Assembly (NCBI RefSeq): GCF_000775575.1
Contig: NZ_JRGN01000218.1
Span: 1 to 56,482, forward strand
Direction: 5' to 3'
Source: Planococcus sp. CAU13
GTDB taxonomy: Bacteria > Bacillota > Bacilli > Bacillales_A > Planococcaceae
DNA: 56,482 bases
Shown here piece after piece: positions 49,123-56,482 of the stretch (position 1 is its first letter; every line of letters begins with the position of its first letter). The notes under the pieces were generated by a model, which searched no databases, was not told the DNA's origin, and saw nothing but the letters and a program-made list of their open reading frames with translations. The translations under genes were made by a program, and so were the position numbers.

Positions 49123-49323
49123 GCTAAGAGAACGAACAAAGGCTGGGCTAAAAGCCGCACGAACTAAAGGCCGAAGGGTGGAAGGCCAAAAGTCAATCAG
49201 CAGAAGTTGAATCAAGCGATTGCCCTCTACCATTCAAAAAGAATGAGTGTTAAAGAAATTTAAGAAGCTACAGGAATCTCGGCAGCAACTCTATATCGGG
49301 CATTGAAAAAAAGAAGCGTCTAA
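49123..49323 (+). pseudogene. Serine recombinase (resolvase/invertase) C-terminal pseudogene
   Basis: One frame gives LRERTKAGLKAARTKGRR, the end of the catalytic E-helix and linker of Tn3-type resolvases; after a frame change and an in-frame stop the adjacent frame gives LNQAIALYHSKRMSVKEI, stop, EATGISAATLYRALKKR, the helix-turn-helix DNA-binding end. The catalytic serine part is absent. It is a decayed 3' fragment just before the 1201-codon gene. Confidence 0.75.
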
Positions 49324-49379
49324 TTGGGGGTGAATTTAAAAAATACTAAAATATATACACATAGACAAGGAGATTTTAA

Positions 49380-52300
49380 ATGCATACAGATTATGAAAAC
49401 AAAAAACTTTATGCTCTTTTATCAGAATATAGTTTTTTAGACCTAGTCGCAGCTGTTTATTGTCTAAATTCATGGAGGAGAAATAGAGAAACTCTTAACA
49501 TTGCATTGGAGTTAAATGCAGCTTTAGTAAAAATGGAGAAAAACAGCCATAGTGGGTTAAAACGAATTTCTACATATAAAGACTTTATTTCGTTATTTGA
49601 AGAAGTTTTAAAAGTTACGCAGAATTCTCCTTTTAATGATCCAGTAGTAAGTGACTTTGGAGAAGTGAATTTTTTTTATAAAAAAAAATTCTATCCAATA
49701 ATAATAGGTACTGGTTATGAAAATTCCTACGCTTCTCTCTTTATTAGTTCACAACTAGTTAAAGAAACTGGAGAAGACTTTGAATTGAAGAGTCTATTTG
49801 AATACATGGAACTTACTATTGAAACTTTATATCAACATAACTTGAAAGATGATGCAGAAGACAGTGGGTTGAATCTTCCAAAAGAAGAATACTTTAAAGC
49901 AGTTCATCAGTTAATGAGTTATATTTTTAGAATAGATTTAAATAAACGATTAATACACTTATTACATTTTGATAATATTCAAGACATAGAAAGAACTCAC
50001 TTTTTTGGAGGTTCTCACAGTTATCCTTTATTTAATGCAAGTATTTATGAGGATTTTCTGTACCAAATAACTCTACGGGCTAAAAATGTAGACTTTCAGA
50101 GAATGTCTGAGATGACACTATTGGAAATATTAAACAATAACTACTCTGGAAGTTTGAATAGCAACAACATATTGTATCCAGTTAGTTTTGCAGCTGCTGA
50201 TTCCACAAATTCTACTCAAATTTATTTTTCTTTCTTACTCCGTTGCGATAAAGGATATATAGCTTTTTATAACAAGGATATTTTTCCTTCTGACTTTATT
50301 TATAAAGATTTAGAAAACATAAATAAACTACACCTACAAGATGAATTAATTGCTTATGAAGCTGTAGGTAAAACTGAGAGAAAGGCATATCGCATTCCTA
50401 GAAACATACCGGTTATTATTAAGAGTTATACATCTTATTCAATCGAAGAGGAATTTAGATTTGCATCCTATAACTCAGGAGAAAGTATTCCTTTTTCGTT
50501 AAACGATATGATAAATATATTGAATTTTGCAGACTCATTCGATGAAATCTACGCCTTCCTTCGTTATTTGGAAAACGCTTCTCGAAAAAAACTGATTACC
50601 TTTAGTGGCTTTTCAGCAGACTACTTACTATGGAAAACGAATACCGGAGATCTTAATGAAGGTGGAATCGTACCAGATTTGATTATAGAGCAGACAGGTA
50701 GTATTGAAAGTGTAATATATGATTATTTTTCACAAACCTTAAAGGATTATCCGTTCAGAAGCTCACTTCAAATGTTCGAATTAGTTCATTCGTGGAATGT
50801 TCGAAAAGATGATGATTCTTCTTTTACTATTTTTACGCATAAGGATTACTTTTCAGAAGTGCATGGAAAAATAGTTAATGAAAAAATTGCTGTTTATTTA
50901 GAAGAGACGAAATTTGTTGTGGAAGATATAGAACGCGAAGAACTTCCTATTCTTCGATCGGTTAGTGATGTTCTTAAGAGACAATTTCTTGAATTTCAAA
51001 ACGAAGTCATCTGTTTGTCTAATTATGAAAATGTTAATTATAAATACACCCTGGTTTCTAAAACAATTCTATTGAAGAATATGAACGCTTACGAACGAAG
51101 AAATTTTAACGAAGAAGGATATCTAAACTTTAAAATTATTGAGAATTCAACTGAAAATAAACATTGTCTCTACACTGTGGATTGGAAAAAAGCCTCAGAA
51201 AAATTGATGTCTTCTATAGATAGAACCTTTGAAAACGAGCTTTTTGTAGAATTATTAAGTCCATTTTTTGATAGTGAAACTCAAAGCTTTGACGACTTCC
51301 AAAAAGAAATCTTTAAAACTAATTCGGATAAAAAAAGTGTTGGACTGAACCAAGTGGAAATAAATTATTTTATAGCACCATCTACTCTCTCAGAACCGAC
51401 AGATTTCAACTTTAAGCGAATAAAGAAGTGGTTAGCTAGAATATATGCCGGTACCGCAGTTAAATCTGGTATATACAAAGGGAAAGAAGTTAGAGACATT
51501 GTTCGAACAGCACAAAAGATAGCTGTAGCACAGTTTGAAGAAAGGATAAGCAAGTTTGACCAAAAGGATCTGCATTATAAACTTCTCAATGATTATTCTT
51601 TGTTTCTTTTTGAAAAAGACATTCACAATAAAAGGTTGACTACATTATTAGAAGACAATAATTTACTGCTATCAGAAAAAGAAAGATTTAAGCAGAAAAC
51701 AATAGAGCTAAGAGAAGAAAACAAAAAGAATTTGAGGCAAATTCAATATTTAATAGAAGAAAATTTGATAATAGAGAGAGAAACTCCTAGACATTTACTA
51801 TCAACTAGTGATTACTTAGATCTCCTGGCTATTTCACACTGGTTAATTGTTCTTCAGGATGCTGCTGACTTAGCACATAACGACATACGCTGGATTGCCG
51901 TTGAAATTAAAGATGATTATCAAGTCAATACAATTGTAGAGGAGGAAATTGAAAAGCGAATGCAGGCAAGCGTAAGAAAGAATTATGACTTTAATTCTTA
52001 CGAAATTAAAAAAGACAAAACAAACATGGAATTTTATGAGTTATTTGAAGAAGCTTTTTATAAGGATACCGATATTCGCTTAAAAACACTATTTGACGTT
52101 TTAACTATAATGAGCGAAGTAGCAATTTCAGAAAATCCTATAATCCATAATGTCCTAGACCATCCAAACGTGTTTAAGGTGCAAAAAGATGAAATAATTT
52201 ATTCGATATCTCAAGAATTAAGCTTATCAGAAAGAGAGGTAGCTACTTATTTTAATTTTATTGCCTTAGAACGTAAAATGGTTAAATATATTGGTGACGA

Positions 52301-52985
52301 AGAGATACCAGTTATCCCTATTTGGGAAAGAAAAAAGAGAAATAATAGATTTGATGTTAAGCCACTAATTACTTTTGATCGTAAGGAGTATATTTTTAGT
52401 CCAGCTTCTATGCACTTCTTAAGGCAGAATTGGATATTTGGTATATTTGATTTTTATCTTCCGTACGAATATGAATTAAATAAGTCTATGAAAATTATTA
52501 CCATGTGGAAAAAGCGCTATGAGAAAGAGATTGTGATTGAAGTTGAAAACAGTTTTAAAGAAGTTGGCTATAAGGAAGTATATTCAGAAATTGAAATATA
52601 TAAATTCGATACAAAAGGGGATCATAATAAAAATTTAGGCGATTATGATTTAATAGTTGTAGATGAAAAGAATGCAATAGTTTGGCTAATTGAATGTAAG
52701 TTTATAAGAAAGTCGGGTTCCATTTTTGAATTCTATACTCAGCAGCAAGAGTATTTCTTGAAGAATAAAAATAAAGCAGACAAGTTTGAAAAAAGAGTTT
52801 CGTATTTTAATGAAAATATTCAAGATATAATGAAGAATAAAAATTATAAAGATCAAGTTTATCAAGTCCGGCCTTGTTTAGTAACCAATAAAAATTTCGA
52901 TTCTTATCTACGCGACGTAACTTTCGAAGTGATTTCTACAAATGAATTGAAAAGCATTTTGAAGTTAGAAATTGAATCAGAATGA
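49380..52985 (+). CDS. Very large protein with C-terminal PD-(D/E)XK (Mrr/NERD-like) nuclease core
   Basis: A 1201-residue soluble protein, Asn/Lys/Glu rich, with no family recognised over most of its length. The N-terminal 700 residues are mixed alpha/beta, a Lys/Glu-rich helical or coiled-coil stretch lies around 785-830, and the C-terminal end carries a nuclease core: GDYDLIVVDE (D1090) and LIECKF (E1105, K1107), D-x14-E-x-K, followed by a helix with FEFYTQQQEYFLK. This suggests a single-protein DNA-targeting defence or restriction effector. AAGGAG precedes the ATG. No partner gene is adjacent; the nearest coding neighbour is the resolvase remnant. Confidence 0.8.
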   Translation: MHTDYENKKLYALLSEYSFLDLVAAVYCLNSWRRNRETLNIALELNAALVKMEKNSHSGLKRISTYKDFISLFEEVLKVTQNSPFNDPVVSDFGEVNFFYKKKFYPIIIGTGYENSYASLFISSQLVKETGEDFELKSLFEYMELTIETLYQHNLKDDAEDSGLNLPKEEYFKAVHQLMSYIFRIDLNKRLIHLLHFDNIQDIERTHFFGGSHSYPLFNASIYEDFLYQITLRAKNVDFQRMSEMTLLEILNNNYSGSLNSNNILYPVSFAAADSTNSTQIYFSFLLRCDKGYIAFYNKDIFPSDFIYKDLENINKLHLQDELIAYEAVGKTERKAYRIPRNIPVIIKSYTSYSIEEEFRFASYNSGESIPFSLNDMINILNFADSFDEIYAFLRYLENASRKKLITFSGFSADYLLWKTNTGDLNEGGIVPDLIIEQTGSIESVIYDYFSQTLKDYPFRSSLQMFELVHSWNVRKDDDSSFTIFTHKDYFSEVHGKIVNEKIAVYLEETKFVVEDIEREELPILRSVSDVLKRQFLEFQNEVICLSNYENVNYKYTLVSKTILLKNMNAYERRNFNEEGYLNFKIIENSTENKHCLYTVDWKKASEKLMSSIDRTFENELFVELLSPFFDSETQSFDDFQKEIFKTNSDKKSVGLNQVEINYFIAPSTLSEPTDFNFKRIKKWLARIYAGTAVKSGIYKGKEVRDIVRTAQKIAVAQFEERISKFDQKDLHYKLLNDYSLFLFEKDIHNKRLTTLLEDNNLLLSEKERFKQKTIELREENKKNLRQIQYLIEENLIIERETPRHLLSTSDYLDLLAISHWLIVLQDAADLAHNDIRWIAVEIKDDYQVNTIVEEEIEKRMQASVRKNYDFNSYEIKKDKTNMEFYELFEEAFYKDTDIRLKTLFDVLTIMSEVAISENPIIHNVLDHPNVFKVQKDEIIYSISQELSLSEREVATYFNFIALERKMVKYIGDEEIPVIPIWERKKRNNRFDVKPLITFDRKEYIFSPASMHFLRQNWIFGIFDFYLPYEYELNKSMKIITMWKKRYEKEIVIEVENSFKEVGYKEVYSEIEIYKFDTKGDHNKNLGDYDLIVVDEKNAIVWLIECKFIRKSGSIFEFYTQQQEYFLKNKNKADKFEKRVSYFNENIQDIMKNKNYKDQVYQVRPCLVTNKNFDSYLRDVTFEVISTNELKSILKLEIESE

Positions 52986-52993
52986 GTGTAGTC

Positions 52994-53136
52994 CCCCTGT
53001 GTCAAAACCAAATCAGTTTATCAACTACAATTGCATGATGAAATTGCCGAATTCATTAACCTCAAGGGTTAGCGAATTCGGCTTTCGTATTTTTATTTGA
53101 GAAGTTAAGTATTCATAATTGCTCGCGACACAGGGG
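52994..53136 (+). repeat. MITE-like repeat family B, copy B1 (complete, 143 bp)
   Basis: Perfect 10-bp terminal inverted repeats CCCCTGTGTC (52994-53003) and GACACAGGGG (53127-53136). A central hairpin (GCCGAATTC 53046-53054 with GAATTCGGC 53074-53082, plus TAACC/GGTTA inside) is followed by TTTCGTATTTTTATTT, which would act as a rightward terminator for the preceding gene whose stop is 8 bp away. Confidence 0.8.
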
Positions 53137-53256
53137 CAATCTGGGAGCTGCTGGAAAAGGAATACCCAATTCTCTTGGGGACAGCAACACGCCCCCTTGC
53201 CACCCCCACCAAACCCCGCTACGATGGAAGAAAAGCTGATGAATCGAGGAGATGAC

Positions 53257-55110
53257 ATGGTCGGACGAAATGACCCGTGTCCGTGCGGGAGCAGGAAGAA
53301 GTATAAGAAATGCTGCGGGCGGGAAGAAGCGGTGGATCTGCAGCAGGTGATTGATGCAGAACTGGATGCTATTATGGTGGGATTTGCGGAACAGGGGCTG
53401 CAGCCGAAGGAGTTTCATCAATTGACGCAGCGTTTCAACAACTGGCAATCGGTTTTATCGGACGTTTTTAACACAGATATGATTGAAGCTATGGCTTTCG
53501 AATCGTATGTGTTCCATGACCGTGTGGATATATGGAAAGACTATCTCGGCCGCCAAAAGAAAGCGCAGAAACGGCAGCGGGTGCTTGACGTGCTGGAATT
53601 GTGGGAGGAGCCGTTCTACATGCTTGTCGAGGTTCAGGCAATCGAGAACGGGGTTCTTCAGTTGCGCGATAAAGTGACGGGAGAAGTCCATCAAATGGTA
53701 AACACTGGAGGGGCGAAAAGGAGCGAGTGGCTTTTCGGTGTCTTTTTAAGGAGTCTGCGTGATGGCAAGCCGGCTATGCAACCGGCAGAAGGATTGATCA
53801 CGATTCCGGCTTTTCAGCAGACAGTCATTGAAGAACTGGCTGCCCGTCTGAAAAAAGGGGTCAGTGATCCGCTGGACTTGTACCGCTCTTTTGTGGAATC
53901 GATTCCAAAGTTGGACCTGACTCCGTTTCAGGAAGAAGTCATGGGGCTGGTCAGCGGGTTTATTGATGACTACGGCTTGAAAAATGAATCGATCGAAGGC
54001 ATTGCGTTTGCGTTCCTGAAGGAAGTGCCTGTGAAGGCGCGGAAACCGGAAGGCGTGGCGGCGGGAATACTGCAGGCGGCAAGTGATTTCGGGCTGTTTG
54101 AAGAAATTTACTTGACTCAGCAAATCATCGCGGAAGAGCTCGGAACAACCGTTGGCACCTTGTCGAAATACAGAGACATGGTCGGCGAGTTTGTAATTGA
54201 ACGGGTGGACAAGGATGAAAATGCTCAACCTCTAGATCAACAACAATACCGGCAGTCGTATATCATGCCGGAAGTTGTCACAGAGATGGGGACCGACCCG
54301 CGGCTGACAGAGCGGGGGCTGTGGGAAACGATGATGCGCATGACGTATGCGGACTCGGAAGCTGAAATGAACAAGATTCTGCAGCAGCCGAATCAGAAGA
54401 TCATGCCGAAAACGGATGCGGAACGGGCGCAGCTGCTTTGCTATGAAGCGTTTGAAAAGGACGGCAAAGAACGCGAACGGCTGGCGCGGGAAGCGCTCGA
54501 GCTGAATCCGAAAAATGGCGACGCGAATTTGCTGATGGCGGAATTTGTGGAACACGATGTTGAAAAGGAGCTGCATTATTTAACTGCTTTGAATACCGGC
54601 TACCGAACCTTCGATGACAGTTTCGACGTGCTCTGGGGGTATGTGCCGAACCGGCCGTTCCTGCGGGCTTTATTTTCATATGGTGCCTGGCTGATGGAGC
54701 AGGGCAGATACGACAAGGCGATTGAACAGTTGACGGAAATCATGGATAAGAATCCGCTCGATCACCAGGGCGCGAAATGGCTGCTCCTGAGCGCTTATAT
54801 CCATGCGGGTAAATGGGAACAGGCGGGTGAACTTACGGATAGCTTTGCTTTGGAGGACAATACAGGAATCGGCATGTATTTTCACTATCTCTCCAATCTG
54901 CATACCGGCATTCTGAAACCTCACGAAAGGAGCCAAATGAAACAATTCATCAAGAAGCGCAATCCGCATCTTTTCAAACTGCTGAAACAAGGCAGGAAGC
55001 CGGGTGCTTTTCCGAGGCGGCTCAGTCTGCAGGAGGGGAATAAGGATGAGGCGCAGCTGATTTATTGGTTGATTTATGGGATTCCGAAAGTTGATGGATT
55101 TATGGGGTGA
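53257..55110 (+). CDS. SEC-C motif and TPR-like repeat protein
   Basis: A 617-residue protein. The SEC-C zinc motif is at the very N terminus: [17 protein letters not shown] (C8, C10, C19, C20), a metal-binding ribbon also found on SecA tails. The remainder is all-helical; the C-terminal part reads as TPR-like helices ([38 protein letters not shown]). Bacillales have several such SEC-C proteins of unknown function. The start at 53257 is supported by CGAGGAG; the frame upstream to 53119 overlaps repeat B1 and a Pro-coding stretch and is not credible. Its GC content is clearly higher than in the island to its left. Confidence 0.85.
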   Translation: MVGRNDPCPCGSRKKYKKCCGREEAVDLQQVIDAELDAIMVGFAEQGLQPKEFHQLTQRFNNWQSVLSDVFNTDMIEAMAFESYVFHDRVDIWKDYLGRQKKAQKRQRVLDVLELWEEPFYMLVEVQAIENGVLQLRDKVTGEVHQMVNTGGAKRSEWLFGVFLRSLRDGKPAMQPAEGLITIPAFQQTVIEELAARLKKGVSDPLDLYRSFVESIPKLDLTPFQEEVMGLVSGFIDDYGLKNESIEGIAFAFLKEVPVKARKPEGVAAGILQAASDFGLFEEIYLTQQIIAEELGTTVGTLSKYRDMVGEFVIERVDKDENAQPLDQQQYRQSYIMPEVVTEMGTDPRLTERGLWETMMRMTYADSEAEMNKILQQPNQKIMPKTDAERAQLLCYEAFEKDGKERERLAREALELNPKNGDANLLMAEFVEHDVEKELHYLTALNTGYRTFDDSFDVLWGYVPNRPFLRALFSYGAWLMEQGRYDKAIEQLTEIMDKNPLDHQGAKWLLLSAYIHAGKWEQAGELTDSFALEDNTGIGMYFHYLSNLHTGILKPHERSQMKQFIKKRNPHLFKLLKQGRKPGAFPRRLSLQEGNKDEAQLIYWLIYGIPKVDGFMG

Positions 55111-55188
55111 AACGAAAAACCTGTATACAAAAACAGGCACATCCGGAATAACACAAATTACTTACTGCGGCAGCTGATTAAAATCCCC

Positions 55189-55331
55189 TCCCTGTGTCAG
55201 AACCAATTCAATTTATTAACTACAATTGTATGAAGAAATTGCCGTATCCGCTAACCGCTAGAGTTAACGAATACGGCTTTCGTATTTTTATCTGAGAACT
55301 TAAATATACATAATTGTGCGGGACACGGGGA
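55189..55331 (+). repeat. MITE-like repeat family B, copy B2 (complete, 143 bp)
   Basis: TCCCTGTGTC (55189-55198) and GACACGGGGA (55322-55331) as imperfect terminal inverted repeats; same 143-bp length as B1. The hairpin is GCCGTAT (55241-55247) with ATACGGC (55271-55277), showing a compensated A-T to T-A change relative to B1. A T-rich run follows. The gap 55111-55396 has no other content. Confidence 0.8.
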
Positions 55332-55396
55332 CAATCTGGATACTGCTGGAAGTTCAATCCTGCTTTAATGATAATACGGTTGCCTGAGGGGTGTAG

Positions 55397-55830
55397 TTGA
55401 AATCGAATGACTCATTTACGGAAGTCGAGATTATCGGGTACAGCGAAGGTTCGCTGATCGGCGTGGTAGCGGCAGAGCGAGCTTCAGCCGATTCGTTTAT
55501 CTCCATTGCGGGAGCTGGGCGCCACATTGATGAGGTGCTGATGGAGCAGCTAGCTGCACAGCTTCCGGAAAATCTCATGAATGAAGCACGGCAAATCATC
55601 TTCCAATTGAAGGAAGGCGAGCCTTTGGCAACGGTCAGCCCCGAATTGCAAAGTGTTTTCTGTCCCTGGGTCCAGCCGTATATGATTTCCTGGCTGGCGT
55701 TTAATCCGCAGGAAGAAGTGGCGACACAGCAGATTCGCAGGTGCCGACATCCGATGGGGAAAGCTTGCATGCGGCGCATTCAGAATTGGAACTGCTGCTT
55801 TTTTGTAGAATTTTTCAATACTTATTCAAA
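55397..55830 (+). pseudogene. Alpha/beta hydrolase pseudogene, truncated and frameshifted
   Basis: The frame contains the nucleophile elbow GYSEGSLIG and a following EQLAAQLPENLMNEARQI helix typical of a lipase-like hydrolase, but everything before the elbow is missing and there is no start or ribosome binding site. After EEVATQQI the sense continues in another frame (GESLHAAHSELELLL, part of the acid-His region). It is bounded by repeats B2 on the left and A4 on the right. Confidence 0.7.
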
Positions 55831-55890
55831 GAAAGAGACATTTCTAAACGAATTAGACAACAGGCTATAATTTATATTCCATACACTTTC
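55831..55890. repeat. Dispersed AT-rich repeat family A, copy A4 (short)
   Basis: GAAAGAGACATTTCTAAACG, then AATTAGACAACAGGCTATAATTTATATTCCATACA; the shortest and most diverged copy. It interrupts or follows the hydrolase pseudogene. Up to 55960 nothing else is seen. Confidence 0.45.
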
Positions 55891-55960
55891 AACCAACTCT
55901 TGCCATTATATGTTTAGTCACTTTACCACCTATCATGAAAATCAATATTCTTTCTAGCAT

Positions 55961-55982
55961 AAAAAAAAGCCCTAATAAGGGC
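55961..55982 (-). terminator. Intrinsic terminator of the leftward terminal gene
   Basis: GCCC/GGGC with a short loop; read leftward the stem is followed by TTTTTTTT. Confidence 0.75.
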
Positions 55983-55987
55983 AAGTC

Positions 55988-56482
55988 TTAATATTCTCTT
56001 TCTATTCCTAATTGCATTTCCATTGAAGTTAACGATAGAATAGCGTTCAACATATCTTTATCTGCCTTATTTACTTCTGCAGTAATTTTGTCCATAGTTG
56101 AAGGACTGTAGTCTCCAGTATCAAACATTTTTTGAGCCTTTTTAGCAGCTGAAGCTCTATATCTAGCTGCACTAGCCATTTCTCTGGTATATTCAGTAAT
56201 TAGCTCTTTATTTTCTTCAGACATTTTGTCATCTGATATATTGTAAAATTTTGTCTCGAGTTGATCGTATAAATTCCTAATATCTTTCATATTAGAATAT
56301 GCACTGTAAGCATCTACTTGGCCAGTACTTACCCCATTAAACGTAGGTACCCAGTATGCATCCCATATTGAATCATATATTGACATAGCTTCATCAATTT
56401 GAGGCATAACGGTTTCTAAGTAATATTGCTTTTCAATAGCAAGTCGTTCTATTTCTTTTTCTTCTTTTTCAGCAGCTTCTTT
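55988..56482 (-). CDS. Partial gene, helical protein of unknown function (5' end beyond the window)
   Basis: The C-terminal 164 residues of a longer leftward gene: the open frame continues to the window edge with KEAAEKEEKEIERLAIEKQY before the first internal Met, so the annotated ATG at 56407 is not the start. The sequence is charged and helical (coiled-coil-like), with QMFDTGDYSPSTMDKITAEV near the end. No family recognised; coiled-coil lipoproteins or surface proteins of Bacillales have similar tails. A terminator follows the stop. Confidence 0.65.
   Translation of the reverse strand, partial: KEAAEKEEKEIERLAIEKQYYLETVMPQIDEAMSIYDSIWDAYWVPTFNGVSTGQVDAYSAYSNMKDIRNLYDQLETKFYNISDDKMSEENKELITEYTREMASAARYRASAAKKAQKMFDTGDYSPSTMDKITAEVNKADKDMLNAILSLTSMEMQLGIEREY

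Noticed and set aside
49015-49233. 72-codon minus-strand frame over repeat A3 and the resolvase remnant
   Set aside because: Antisense to the resolvase pseudogene, no ribosome binding site.
53119-53256. 46-codon N-terminal extension of the SEC-C protein
   Set aside because: It begins inside repeat B1, is Pro-rich and unlike the family; CGAGGAG before 53257 gives a better start, with the SEC-C motif directly after it.
42482-55890. CRISPR array as an explanation for the repeats
   Set aside because: Copies are over 1 kb apart, longer than 50 bp and diverged, with no regular spacers or cas genes.

Overview
The window looks like a chromosomal segment of a low-to-mid GC Gram-positive bacterium (Bacillota, order Bacillales, probably Planococcaceae such as Planococcus, Planomicrobium or a Sporosarcina relative). 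Strong AGGAGG-type ribosome binding sites, frequent TTG/GTG starts, lipobox lipoproteins, hairpin-plus-T-tract terminators and a set of typical Bacillales small families (DUF4085, DUF817, DUF4181, DUF819, DUF2975, CXXC-20-CXXC proteins) all point there. I saw no rRNA, tRNA or CRISPR array. Assignments are by eye from sequence motifs; no database search was run.

Region 1 (1-34.6 kb) is a mosaic of ordinary small transcription units separated by clear terminators. It opens with single-gene cassettes of transferases (methyltransferase, GrpB, APH-like kinase, P-loop kinase, aminoglycoside-nucleotidyltransferase-like protein), followed by an alpha/beta hydrolase-CPBP protease pair, a secreted M14 carboxypeptidase, DUF817, a lipoprotein class B PBP (PBP3 type), a K+ channel, DinB, a VOC protein, a GDPD, an M19 dipeptidase-DUF819 pair, a NaChBac-like sodium channel, an SDR, small membrane proteins, a PH-domain protein with a decayed partial copy elsewhere, two neighbouring lipoproteins, a LysN/MocR-type aminotransferase, two DUF2975 paralogues, a stand-alone GIY-YIG protein, two more lipoproteins, twin zinc-ribbon proteins, a signal-less beta-lactamase-fold protein and an orphan YefM-type antitoxin.

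Region 2 (about 34.7-53.1 kb) is visibly AT-rich and is a defence-type island. It has a pseudogene of a DUF2075 protein at its left edge, then a tight four-gene operon at 35.9-42.3 kb: UvrD-type helicase with a C-terminal Fe-S RecB-like nuclease, two paralogous proteins with PD-(D/E)XK-like cores, and a DNA methyltransferase. I could not match this set to a named defence system; it is the best candidate for an undescribed one. Next come a cyclic-phosphate receiver (cREC) protein, an unknown protein divergent from an S24/LexA-like repressor, a decayed PDDEXK nuclease, an Apea-like HEPN protein, a DUF5677 protein, a decayed serine resolvase and a 1201-residue protein ending in an Mrr/NERD-like nuclease core.

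Two dispersed repeat families mark the island and its right edge: a 143-bp MITE-like element with terminal inverted repeats and a covarying central hairpin (four copies, all the same way round), and an AT-rich repeat (four copies), one copy lying directly upstream of the resolvase remnant. Region 3 (53.2-56.5 kb) returns to higher GC with a SEC-C/TPR protein, a hydrolase pseudogene boxed between repeats, and a partial gene running off the right end.
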